Origin: Wenzhouxiangella sp.
GTDB lineage: Bacteria; Pseudomonadota; Gammaproteobacteria; Xanthomonadales; Wenzhouxiangellaceae
NCBI GenBank assembly: GCA_007123575.1
Contig: SKKV01000136.1
Span: 1 to 27,079, forward strand
Length of the DNA: 27,079 nt
Direction: 5' to 3'
This document shows, piece by piece, positions 16,335-25,305 of the stretch (position 1 is the stretch's first letter; each line of letters starts with the position of its first letter). The position numbers were made by a program, and so were the translations under genes. The notes below the pieces were generated by a model. It saw only the letters and a program-made list of their open reading frames with translations, did not search any database and was not told the origin of the DNA.

Positions 16335-17993
16335 ATGACCTCTCTGATCTTCGTTACCGGCGGCGTGGTTTCGTCGCTGGGCAAAGGCATCGCAGCCGCT
16401 TCGCTGGGCTCCATTCTGGAGTCCCGCGGTTTGCGCGTGACCCTGCTCAAACTCGACCCCTACATCAACGTCGACCCGGGCACCATGAGTCCGTTTCAGC
16501 ACGGCGAGGTATTTGTCACCGAAGACGGTGCCGAAACCGATCTGGACCTGGGGCACTACGAGCGCTTCGTGCGCACGCGCATGACCCAGCGCAACAATTT
16601 CACCACCGGCCGGATTTACGCCAACGTCATTGCCAAGGAGCGTCGTGGTGATTACCTCGGCTCCACCGTCCAGGTCATCCCGCACATCACCGACGAGATC
16701 AAGGATTCGGTCAACCAGGCCGTTGAGGGCTACGACGTTGCCCTGATCGAAATTGGCGGTACTGTCGGCGACATTGAATCGCTGCCGTTTCTCGAAGCGA
16801 TTCGTCAGCTCGGCTACGAGTACGGTCGCCAGGCGCTGTTCATGCACCTGACCCTGGTGCCCTACCTGCGCGCGGCCAACGAGATCAAGACCAAGCCAAC
16901 CCAGCATTCGGTCAAGGAACTGCGCTCGATCGGGATTCAGCCCGACGTGCTGCTGTGCCGCTGCGAACGCATGCTGTCGGACGATGAGCGCAAGAAGATT
17001 GCGCTGTTTACCAACGTTGCCTCCGAAGCCGTGGTGTCGGCGGTGGACGTGGACAACATTTACAAGATTCCCCTGTTCTACCACCGCCAGGGCCTGGACC
17101 GGATCGTGCTCGACCGTCTGAATCTGAAGGCCAACGCGCCCGACCTGTCGGACTGGGAGGAAGTGGTTGAACGCCGCGCCCGGCCCAAGCACGAAGTGAC
17201 CGTGGCCATGGTCGGCAAGTACGTTGAACATGCCGATGCCTACAAATCGCTCAACGAAGCCTTGTCCTCCGGCGGCCTGGCGGACCAGGTTGCGGTCAAG
17301 ATTCGGCCGGTGGAATCGGAAGAGATCGAGCAGAGTGGTACCGGCGTGCTGGACGGTGTCGATGCCGTGCTGGTGCCCGGCGGGTTCGGTGAGCGCGGCT
17401 TCGAGGGCAAGCTCAGAGCCATCCGGCATGCGCGTGAACAGGGCATCCCCTACCTGGGCATTTGTTTGGGGCTGCAGTGCGCGGTGGTCGAGTTTGCCCG
17501 CAACGTGTGCGGTCTCAATAAGGCCAATTCCACCGAAATGGACCCTGATACACCGCACCCCGTGATCGGCCTGATCACCGAGTGGCTGGACGAAAAAGGC
17601 CAGCGCGAGCTGCGCAAGGAAGGTGATGATCTGGGTGGCACCATGCGACTGGGTGCCCAACGCTGCCGCCTCGAGCCCAACAGCCTGGCCCGCAAGCTCT
17701 ATGCCAAGGATGAAGTGCTGGAGCGTCACCGGCATCGTTACGAGTTCAACAACGGCTACCGCGAGGTGCTGACCGAGCACGGCATGCGCCTGTCTGGTTT
17801 TTCCGTCGACGGTACCCTGGTCGAGATGATCGAACTGCCGGACCACCCCTGGTTCCTGGCCTGCCAGTTCCACCCGGAGTTCACCTCCACCCCGCGTGAT
17901 GCCCATCCGCTGTTCACAGGCTTCGTGCGCGCCGCCTTGAAGCGTCGCCAGTCCGACGCACCTGCATCGGCTGCAAGGGCGGCCGAGGCATGA
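16335..17993 (+). CDS. pyrG: CTP synthase
   Basis: PyrG aminates UTP to CTP using ATP and glutamine, with GTP as activator. The 552-residue protein has an N-terminal synthetase domain with P-loop VSSLGKGIAAAS (12-23) and LDPYINVDPGTMSPFQHGEVFVTEDG-type substrate segments. The C-terminal class I glutamine amidotransferase domain has the C377/H513/E515 triad (GICLGLQ and FHPEF). Length is close to E. coli (545), with a short Ala-rich tail. The start MTSLIFVTGG fits the family. It overlaps kdsA by four bases (ATGA). A five-codon frame (MDIRA) begins at 16321 and ends overlapping the pyrG ATG. Confidence 0.98.
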   Translation: MTSLIFVTGGVVSSLGKGIAAASLGSILESRGLRVTLLKLDPYINVDPGTMSPFQHGEVFVTEDGAETDLDLGHYERFVRTRMTQRNNFTTGRIYANVIAKERRGDYLGSTVQVIPHITDEIKDSVNQAVEGYDVALIEIGGTVGDIESLPFLEAIRQLGYEYGRQALFMHLTLVPYLRAANEIKTKPTQHSVKELRSIGIQPDVLLCRCERMLSDDERKKIALFTNVASEAVVSAVDVDNIYKIPLFYHRQGLDRIVLDRLNLKANAPDLSDWEEVVERRARPKHEVTVAMVGKYVEHADAYKSLNEALSSGGLADQVAVKIRPVESEEIEQSGTGVLDGVDAVLVPGGFGERGFEGKLRAIRHAREQGIPYLGICLGLQCAVVEFARNVCGLNKANSTEMDPDTPHPVIGLITEWLDEKGQRELRKEGDDLGGTMRLGAQRCRLEPNSLARKLYAKDEVLERHRHRYEFNNGYREVLTEHGMRLSGFSVDGTLVEMIELPDHPWFLACQFHPEFTSTPRDAHPLFTGFVRAALKRRQSDAPASAARAAEA

Positions 17994-18805
17994 GGCTGGG
18001 CGGACGCGAGGTTGGGCTAGACCAGCCGTTTTTTTTGATTGCCGGGCCCGATACGCTGGAGTCTGAAGATTTGTGCCTGGAGGTAGCTGCCCATCTCAAG
18101 GCAATCACCGACCGGCTGGGCCTGCTCTATATTTTCAAAGGCTCGTTTGACAAGGCCAACCGGACCTCGGTCAAGAGCTATCGCGGGCCAGGCCTTGACG
18201 AAGGCCTGGCCATGCTGGCCCGGGTCCGCGACGAAGTTGGCGTGCCAGTGCTGACCGATGTCCACGAAGACACGCCGCTGGAGGCGGTGGCCGAGGTGGT
18301 TGATGTGATCCAGACCCCGGCTTTTCTGTGCCGACAGACCAATTTCATCCAGAACGTCGCCCGCCTGGGCAAGCCGGTCAATATCAAGAAGGGCCAGTTC
18401 CTGTCGCCCTGGGAAATGGCCCGGGTGGTTGAGAAGGCACAAGCGGTTGGCAACGAACAGATCATGGTCTGCGAGCGCGGCTACATGTTCGGCTACAACA
18501 ACCTGGTTGCCGATATGCGGTCGCTGGCGATCATGCGTGAGACCGGCTGCCCGGTGGTGTTCGACGCCACCCACTCAGTGCAGCTGCCCGGCGGCCAGGG
18601 CGAGTCATCGGGCGGCGCGCGGGAATTCATTCCGGTCCTGGCCCGGGCCGCGGTCGGCGTCGGCGTGGCCGGCGTGTTCTGCGAAACCCACCCCGAGCCG
18701 GAAAAAGCCCTGTGCGACGGCCCCAACTCGATGCGCCTGTCCGACATGGAAGCGCTGCTCGAAACCCTGGTCGCCATCGACCAAGCCGTCAAGCAGAAAA
18801 ACTGA
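17990..18805 (+). CDS. kdsA: 3-deoxy-8-phosphooctulonate synthase with atypical active-site Asp
   Basis: KdsA condenses phosphoenolpyruvate and arabinose-5-phosphate to Kdo-8-phosphate for lipopolysaccharide. The 271-residue TIM-barrel enzyme shows FKGSFDKANR, QTPAFLCRQT, NIKKGQFLSPW, THSVQLPGG and ETHPEPEKAL. Metal-dependent homologues have Cys in LIAGPC, with His, Glu and Asp as the other ligands; metal-independent ones such as E. coli have Asn. Here that position is D21 (LIAGPD), H195, E232 and D243 are kept, and residues 242-245 are CDGP, the form seen in metal-independent enzymes. The metal requirement is therefore uncertain. A run of eight T (18029-18036) encodes part of the preceding strand. 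pyrG-kdsA-eno is a conserved order. Confidence 0.95.
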   Translation: MRLGGREVGLDQPFFLIAGPDTLESEDLCLEVAAHLKAITDRLGLLYIFKGSFDKANRTSVKSYRGPGLDEGLAMLARVRDEVGVPVLTDVHEDTPLEAVAEVVDVIQTPAFLCRQTNFIQNVARLGKPVNIKKGQFLSPWEMARVVEKAQAVGNEQIMVCERGYMFGYNNLVADMRSLAIMRETGCPVVFDATHSVQLPGGQGESSGGAREFIPVLARAAVGVGVAGVFCETHPEPEKALCDGPNSMRLSDMEALLETLVAIDQAVKQKN

Positions 18806-18832
18806 ACCCTGAAACCTGAACCCAGAACCCTG
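18802..18832 (+). repeat. Degenerate 7-nt tandem repeat between kdsA and eno
   Basis: Four units of about CTGAACC (CTGAACC, CTGAAAC, CTGAACC, CAGAACC) plus a partial CTG fill nearly all of the 37-base kdsA-eno gap. The first unit contains the kdsA stop codon. I cannot tell whether it has a function. Confidence 0.75.
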
Positions 18833-18842
18833 TCCTTATCCG

Positions 18843-20126
<1,284 letters not shown>

Positions 20127-20136
20127 GCGCTGGCGC

Positions 20137-20142
20137 TACAAT
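20137..20142 (+). promoter_or_regulatory. Possible -10 element for gapA
   Basis: TACAAT matches the -10 consensus at five of six positions and would start transcription about 33 bases before the gapA ATG. There is no clear -35 hexamer. A CGGAG ribosome binding site lies between it and the ATG. Confidence 0.35.
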
Positions 20143-20181
20143 GAACTCGTGACATTCAACTGACTAACCGGAGCCTGAATC

Positions 20182-21189
20182 ATGCCTATCAAAGTTGCCA
20201 TTAATGGTTATGGCCGCATCGGTCGCAACGTCCTGCGCGCCGTCTACGAATCACAGCGCAACGACGAGATCCAGATCGTTGCCCTCAATGACCTCGGTGA
20301 CACCGAAACCAACGCTCACCTGACCCGTTTCGATACCGCCCACGGCAAGTTCAACGGCGATGTCCAGGTTGACGGCGATCACCTGGTGGTCAATGGCGAC
20401 CGCATTCGCGTGCTGGCCCAGCGCGATCCCGCGCAGCTGCCCTGGGGCGAGATGGGCGTGGACATCGTGATGGAGTGCACCGGCTTCTTCAACTCCAAGG
20501 AAAAGGCCTCGGCCCACCTCAAAGCCGGCGCTCGCAAGGTGCTGATCTCGGCCCCGGCCGGCAAGGATCTGCCCACCGTGGTCTATGGCGTCAACCATGA
20601 CGTGATCGGGCCCGATGACAACGTCGTCTCGAACGCCTCCTGCACCACTAACTGCCTGGCACCGTTGGTCAAGCCGTTGCACCAGTCCATTGGTCTGGAA
20701 TCAGGCCTGATGACGACCATCCACGCCTACACCAATGACCAGGTCCTGACCGACGTCTTCCACAAGGACCTGCGCCGAGCCCGCTCGGCCACCATGAGCC
20801 AGATTCCGACCAAAACCGGCGCGGCAGCCGCTGTTGGTCTGGTCCTGCCGGAGCTGGACGGCAAGCTTGATGGCTTCGCCATGCGCGTGCCGACGATCAA
20901 CGTATCCGTAGTGGATCTGAGCTTCATCGCCAGCCGTGACACCACCGTTGAAGAGGTCAATCGCGTGGTCAAGGCGGCCAGTGAAGGCGAGCTCAAGGGC
21001 ATCCTCGGCTATAACGATCAGCCGCTGGTGTCGATTGACTTCAACCACGACCCGCGTTCGTCGGTGTTCGATGCATCGCTGACCAAGGTATCCGGCGGTC
21101 GCCTGGTCAAGGTTTTGAGCTGGTACGACAACGAGTGGGGCTTCTCCAACCGCATGCTCGACACTGCCACCGTATTGGCAAAAGCCTAG
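20182..21189 (+). CDS. gapA: Glyceraldehyde-3-phosphate dehydrogenase (phosphorylating)
   Basis: The enzyme oxidises glyceraldehyde-3-phosphate to 1,3-bisphosphoglycerate with NAD(P)+. The 335-residue protein has the Rossmann start INGYGRIGRNVLRA, the catalytic SNASCTTNC with C154, H181 in TTIHAYTNDQ, and WYDNEWGFSNRM. The HAYTNDQVLTDVFHKDLRRAR stretch is of the type common in beta- and gammaproteobacteria. An Asp follows the second strand (LNDLGD), which suggests NAD+ preference, though cofactor choice is not certain. It is separated from pgk by a long hairpin repeat. Confidence 0.97.
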   Translation: MPIKVAINGYGRIGRNVLRAVYESQRNDEIQIVALNDLGDTETNAHLTRFDTAHGKFNGDVQVDGDHLVVNGDRIRVLAQRDPAQLPWGEMGVDIVMECTGFFNSKEKASAHLKAGARKVLISAPAGKDLPTVVYGVNHDVIGPDDNVVSNASCTTNCLAPLVKPLHQSIGLESGLMTTIHAYTNDQVLTDVFHKDLRRARSATMSQIPTKTGAAAAVGLVLPELDGKLDGFAMRVPTINVSVVDLSFIASRDTTVEEVNRVVKAASEGELKGILGYNDQPLVSIDFNHDPRSSVFDASLTKVSGGRLVKVLSWYDNEWGFSNRMLDTATVLAKA

Positions 21190-21207
21190 CTGGTGAAAAA
21201 AGCGATG

Positions 21208-21283
21208 TTCTCGCCAAGACGCGAAGGCGCCAAGGAAAACATGAGTTTTTGGTTTTCTTTGCGCCTTTGCGCCTTGGCGAGAA
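21208..21283. repeat. Long inverted repeat with 8-nt internal period between gapA and pgk
   Basis: The left arm (21208-21240) and right arm (21252-21283) pair over about 32 bases with three mismatches and one single-base bulge, around an 11-base loop (21241-21251). The right arm contains repeated 8-base units (TTTGCGCC twice, then TTGGCGAG). A transcript would form a very stable hairpin in the 125-base gapA-pgk gap. It may dampen read-through or shape mRNA decay between two glycolytic genes. There is no long T tract directly after it, so it is not a standard terminator. Confidence 0.85.
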
Positions 21284-21314
21284 AACTAAAGTGTTTTAGA
21301 ACTGAGTGCTATTG

Positions 21315-22478
21315 ATGAAAACGCTGGACCAGTTTGATCTCAAGGGCAAGCGGGTCTTGATCCGCTCCGATCTCAACGTGCCGATTCGCGACGGCCAGGT
21401 GACCAGTGATGCGCGCATCCAGGCTTCGCTGCCGACCATGCGCCAGGCCCTGGATGCCGGGGCTGCGGTGATGGTGATGTCGCACCTTGGCCGTCCGACC
21501 GAAGGTGAGCCGGCGGCTGAGTTTTCGCTCAAGCCCGTGGCCGAGAAGCTCACCGAGCTGCTCGGTCAACCCGTTGCCCTGGTTGATGACTGGATTGACG
21601 GCGTCGATGTGCAGCCGGGACAGCTTGCCCTGCTGGAGAACGTGCGGTTCCTGAAAGGCGAAAAGGCCAATGACGAGGGCCTGGCGAAGAAAATGGCGGC
21701 GCTGTGCGATCTGTTCGTGATGGATGCCTTCGCCACCGCCCACCGCGCCCAGGCTTCGACCGAGGGCGTGATTCGCTTTGCCCCAAGCGCCTGCGCTGGA
21801 CCCCTGCTGGCCGCCGAAGTCGGTGCACTGGACAAGGCCCTGGCCGATCCGGCCCGACCGCTGGTGGCGATCGTCGGTGGGGCCAAGGTGTCCGGCAAGC
21901 TGCAGGTGCTCGAGGCCTTGATTGATAAGGTCGATCAGTTGATCGTCGGCGGTGGCATCGCCAATACCTTTCTGGCCGCCGCTGGACACCGGATCGGCAA
22001 TTCCCTGCACGAGCCCGACCTGGTCGATACCGCCGCCGCGCTGATGAAAAAAGCCGAGGCCAAGGGAGCCAGCATTCCGCTGCCCAGCGATGTGCTGGTC
22101 GCCGAGCGCTTTCACCAGGAAGCGCACGCCTCGCTGCGCGATGTCAAGCGTATTCACGCAGACGAAATGATCCTGGATATCGGGCCTGAAAGCGCAGGTC
22201 GCCTGGCTGGCATTATCCGCAGCGCCGGCACGGTGATCTGGAACGGGCCGGTCGGTGTGTTCGAATTCGACGCCTTCCATTCGGGCACCCACGCCATCGC
22301 CCATGCCGTGGCCGCCTGCGAAGGCTTTACCCTGGCCGGCGGCGGCGACACCATCGCCGCGATCGAGAAGTTCAAGGTTGCCGAGCGCATTGACTACATC
22401 TCAACCGCTGGCGGCGCTTTCCTTGAGTATGTCGAAGGCAAGGAGTTGCCCGCAATCAAGGCGCTTCGGCAAGGCTGA
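21315..22478 (+). CDS. pgk: Phosphoglycerate kinase
   Basis: Pgk transfers phosphate from 1,3-bisphosphoglycerate to ADP, the step after GapA. The 387-residue protein (E. coli also 387) has RSDLNVP, MSHLGRP, LLENVRF, MDAFATAHRAQAST, GGAKVSGK, GGGIANTFL, WNGPVGVFE, GGGDTIAA and STAGGAFLE. GTG and TTG codons just upstream (21306, 21312) are in frame, but the ATG at 21315 gives the normal start MKTLDQFDLKGKRVL. The Shine-Dalgarno is weak. The next gene is a membrane protein rather than the pyk often found after pgk. Confidence 0.98.
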   Translation: MKTLDQFDLKGKRVLIRSDLNVPIRDGQVTSDARIQASLPTMRQALDAGAAVMVMSHLGRPTEGEPAAEFSLKPVAEKLTELLGQPVALVDDWIDGVDVQPGQLALLENVRFLKGEKANDEGLAKKMAALCDLFVMDAFATAHRAQASTEGVIRFAPSACAGPLLAAEVGALDKALADPARPLVAIVGGAKVSGKLQVLEALIDKVDQLIVGGGIANTFLAAAGHRIGNSLHEPDLVDTAAALMKKAEAKGASIPLPSDVLVAERFHQEAHASLRDVKRIHADEMILDIGPESAGRLAGIIRSAGTVIWNGPVGVFEFDAFHSGTHAIAHAVAACEGFTLAGGGDTIAAIEKFKVAERIDYISTAGGAFLEYVEGKELPAIKALRQG

Positions 22479-22528
22479 CCGGCGCTTGCCTTGATGTCTT
22501 TGCTTATCGACAACGTCGATCATCTGAG

Positions 22529-23122
22529 GTGACTACGCCACGGCTACCGCTGTGGCTGAAGATCGCGTTTACCGCCTGGACGGTGTTCTGGGCGGTTTCC
22601 TATGCCCGCATTCTTGGCCCGCAGAACTTTTTCTGGCTGTGTAACCTGGCCAATTTCCTGATTCTGATCGGTTTGTGGCTGGACCATCGCCTGCTGCTTT
22701 CCATGCAGTGGCTGGCCGTGGCCCTGGTTGGCCTGCTGTGGGGGCTGGATCTCGGCGTGGCCGCGGCCACCGGCTGGCATCCGTTTGGCGGAACCGCCTA
22801 CATGTTCGACCCCGAATTTCCAGACCTGGCCCGCTGGCTGTCGTTCTATCACCTGCTGCTGCCCCTGGTTTCCGGTTTCGCCGTCTGGCGCTTGCGCTAT
22901 GACGCACGTGCCATGGGCTTCCAGAGCGGCTTGACGGTGCTGGTCGTGGGCCTGTCGTTCTGGCTGACTGACCCCGAGCGCAATATCAACTGGGTCCAGG
23001 CGCCCTTGGGCATGGACCAGGCGCCTTTTCCAATTGCGCTGTACCTCCCGGTGCTGGCATTGGGCTGGATTGTTCTGGTGCTTTGGCCAGTGCACTGGCT
23101 CAGCAAGCGGCTGCTGGACTAG
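22529..23122 (+). CDS. Membrane protein of unknown function
   Basis: I do not recognise a characterised family. The 197-residue product has about six hydrophobic helices (9-27, 34-52, 56-74, 102-121, 131-147, 167-190) with short loops, and histidines at the edges of several (H84, H107, H189). There is no signal peptide or obvious catalytic motif. The GTG at 22529 is the only reasonable start; a 12-codon frame beginning at 22494 ends overlapping it (GTGA), so initiation could be coupled. It lies 50 bases after pgk on the same strand. The stop lies within CTAG, which also holds the stop of the opposing yghU-like gene. Codon use resembles its neighbours. Confidence 0.8.
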   Translation: MTTPRLPLWLKIAFTAWTVFWAVSYARILGPQNFFWLCNLANFLILIGLWLDHRLLLSMQWLAVALVGLLWGLDLGVAAATGWHPFGGTAYMFDPEFPDLARWLSFYHLLLPLVSGFAVWRLRYDARAMGFQSGLTVLVVGLSFWLTDPERNINWVQAPLGMDQAPFPIALYLPVLALGWIVLVLWPVHWLSKRLLD

Positions 23123-23976
23123 CTCCCAAGCACCGCATCGATATCGGCGGCGCTGTGGCGCTCGGCCAGCTGTCGTTTTTCCTCGCCCCAGACCTTGTTA
23201 ACCAGCAGCCCGCGCTTGACTGCCGGGCGATGCTTGATGGCCTCGGCCCAGCGCTGAACATGGCGGTAATCCTGAACTTGCAGGAATTCACCGGCCTCGT
23301 ACAAGCGGCCGAGAGCAAGCTGGCCGTACCAGGACCAAACAGCGATATCGGCAATCGTAAAGCTGTCACCGACCAGGTAGGGCTTGTTGCCCAGCTCACG
23401 GTCGAGCACGTCAAGCTGGCGCTTGGTTTCCATCGCAAAGCGATCGATCGCATACTTGATCTTGACCGGCGCGTAGGCGTAGAAATGACCGAAACCGCCG
23501 CCCAGGTAGGGGGCAGCCCCCATTTGCCAGAACAGCCAGTTCATGCATTCGGTACGCTTGGCCCAGTCACTGGGTACGAAGGCGTCGAATTTTTCGGCCA
23601 GGTAGAGCAGAATGGCCCCGGACTCGAACACTCTCAGCGGCGGGTCCATGCTGTAATCCACCAGAGCCGGAATCTTGGAGTTCGGGTTGGCGGCCACGAA
23701 GTCCGAGCCGAACTGGTCGCCTTCGCCAATGTCGATCAGCCATGCGTCGTACTCGGCATCTTTACAGCCCTTTGCCAACAGCTCTTCCAGCAGGATCGTG
23801 ACCTTGACCCCGTTCGGTGTGGCCAGCGAGTAGAGCTGATGCGGGTGCTTGCCGCGCGGCAGAGATTGATCATGGGTGGGCCCGGCGGTCGGGCGGTTGA
23901 TGTTGGCAAATTTGCCGCCGTTGCCCTTTTCCCACTGCCAGATTTCAGGTGGCTGGTAATCGCTTTCCGTGCTCAT
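23119..23976 (-). CDS. yghU: YghU-type glutathione S-transferase / disulfide-bond reductase
   Basis: This 285-residue protein aligns with E. coli YghU (288) almost throughout: GGKFANINRPTAGPTH, GKHPHQLYSLATPNG, EYDAWLIDIG, NPNSKIPAL, RVFESGAILLYLAEKF, NWLFWQMGAAPYLGGGFGHFYAYAPVK and QRWAEAIKHRPAVKRG. YghU enzymes bind two glutathiones and reduce disulfides; N27 and the T53-P54-N55 region correspond to glutathione-contacting positions. An upstream in-frame ATG at 24003 is possible, but the ATG at 23976 matches the family start (MSTESDYQP like MTDNTYQP), and a TATACT at 24015-24010 would begin transcription close to 24003. Confidence 0.94.
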   Translation of the reverse strand: MSTESDYQPPEIWQWEKGNGGKFANINRPTAGPTHDQSLPRGKHPHQLYSLATPNGVKVTILLEELLAKGCKDAEYDAWLIDIGEGDQFGSDFVAANPNSKIPALVDYSMDPPLRVFESGAILLYLAEKFDAFVPSDWAKRTECMNWLFWQMGAAPYLGGGFGHFYAYAPVKIKYAIDRFAMETKRQLDVLDRELGNKPYLVGDSFTIADIAVWSWYGQLALGRLYEAGEFLQVQDYRHVQRWAEAIKHRPAVKRGLLVNKVWGEEKRQLAERHSAADIDAVLGS

Positions 23977-24009
23977 GCCGGACAGGCACCTGATGTTGGT
24001 CATGCACCC

Positions 24010-24015
24010 AGTATA
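24010..24015 (-). promoter_or_regulatory. Possible -10 element for the yghU-like gene
   Basis: TATACT on the minus strand would start transcription near 24003, about 27 bases before the chosen ATG at 23976. No good -35 is visible. Confidence 0.3.
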
Positions 24016-24060
24016 GAGGGCTGCCGCCAAGGTTGAGGCTTGTCTGGATTTCGGGTAGCG

Positions 24061-25305
24061 TCAGGAATTGGCTTGTTGAAGATACTGCAGCCCCCAGGCC
24101 AGGGCTCGCTCGCTGTCCAGCGGCCGCGACAGATGATAGCCCTGGGCCATGTCGCAGCCAGTTTCGCGCAGAAAGTCCAGGGTTGCCTGGTCTTCAACAC
24201 CTTCGGCCGTGGCTTGTAGCCCCAGGCTGTGGCCCAGCTCGACGATGGAGCGGATGACCGTGCGCGATTCCTCCGAGCGCGCGGCCGACATCACGAATGA
24301 CTTGTCAACCTTGATTTCTGAAAACGGCAGCCGAACCAGTTGCAGCATCGACGAGTAGCCGGTACCGAAATCGTCAATCGACAGCTTGAAGCCCTTCATG
24401 CGCAGGCGGGTCAACAAGTCCAGGGAGGCGACCGGGTCTTCCATGGCGCTGGTCTCGGTCAGCTCGAACACCACGCTGGATGTGGCCACGCCGGCCTGCG
24501 TGCACTGGGCGAGGATGAACTCGATGAACTCGCCATCGTCCAGTGACCGGGCCGACAGGTTGATCGATATGGTCAGTTTTTCCAGCATGGCCCGGCGCTC
24601 GGCATCGGTATTGTCGTCTGGCTGAAAGCCCGCGCCGAACCAGTGCAGGGCCATGCTGACCACCTGCCGGGTCATCTTGCCAATCAGCCCGTTCGCCTCG
24701 GCCAGCGGTATGAAGGCCGCCGGCGCCAGCAGCCCTCGCTTTGGACTGTTCCAGCGCACCAGTGCTTCGAATCCGGCCAGGTTACCCCCGCGGCAGTGCA
24801 TCTTGGGTTGATAGACCAGCTCGAGTTCATGGCGGTCCATCGCCGCTTCAAGCTCTTCGACCGTAATGTCTTCGACGTCGCTACCAGGCCGGGTTGGCGC
24901 GCTGTCCTGTTGATGGCCGTGAGTGGGTCCGGATGTCGCTTCAGCCAGGAGGTCACGCAGGTTCTTTGGGGAAAACGGCTTCGACAGCACGCTGGCGATT
25001 GGCAGCCCGTGCTCACTGGCCGAGCGAGCGGCGGCATCCAGCACGCGGGCGCCGACCCCGCTGCTGATGATGATGCGAGCAGCGCACTCGCGCCTGGCCA
25101 GCTCCACCAGCACTTCAACGCCGTCCATGTCCGGCATCACCAGGTCCAGAGCGATATGGGTCGGTTGCCACTGGTCCAGTTGGGCGAAGAACTCGGCCGC
25201 ATTCATGGTGACCTGAACCTCAAAGTCTACCGAGCGGGCGATGGCACCAATGGTCCTGCCGATCAACGGGTCATCGTCAAGAATCAGCAGTTTTTTGTCA
25301 GTCAT
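24061..25305 (-). CDS. Response regulator with EAL cyclic-di-GMP phosphodiesterase domain
   Basis: The 414-residue protein has an N-terminal receiver (about 5-122; D10-D12, phosphoacceptor D54, K109) and, after a Pro/Gly-rich linker, an EAL domain (about 148-405). Catalytic residues of active c-di-GMP phosphodiesterases are all present: E180 of EALVRW, Asn in INLSARS, Glu in FELTETSAMED, both Asp in SIDDFGTGYSS, Lys in IKVDKSF, Glu in TAEGVED and QGYHLSRP. It should hydrolyse c-di-GMP to pGpG, gated by phosphorylation of the receiver. Its start overlaps the end of the hybrid kinase gene by eight bases, so the kinase is the likely input. The next gene on the strand (yghU-like) is 84 bases away and probably separate. 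Confidence 0.93.
   Translation of the reverse strand: MTDKKLLILDDDPLIGRTIGAIARSVDFEVQVTMNAAEFFAQLDQWQPTHIALDLVMPDMDGVEVLVELARRECAARIIISSGVGARVLDAAARSASEHGLPIASVLSKPFSPKNLRDLLAEATSGPTHGHQQDSAPTRPGSDVEDITVEELEAAMDRHELELVYQPKMHCRGGNLAGFEALVRWNSPKRGLLAPAAFIPLAEANGLIGKMTRQVVSMALHWFGAGFQPDDNTDAERRAMLEKLTISINLSARSLDDGEFIEFILAQCTQAGVATSSVVFELTETSAMEDPVASLDLLTRLRMKGFKLSIDDFGTGYSSMLQLVRLPFSEIKVDKSFVMSAARSEESRTVIRSIVELGHSLGLQATAEGVEDQATLDFLRETGCDMAQGYHLSRPLDSERALAWGLQYLQQANS

Noticed and set aside
16311..17906. 531-codon open frame antisense to pyrG
   Set aside because: Composition is typical of a shadow of pyrG and no domain is recognisable.
21309..22304. 331-codon open frame antisense to pgk
   Set aside because: Shadow of a highly conserved pgk; no recognisable protein.
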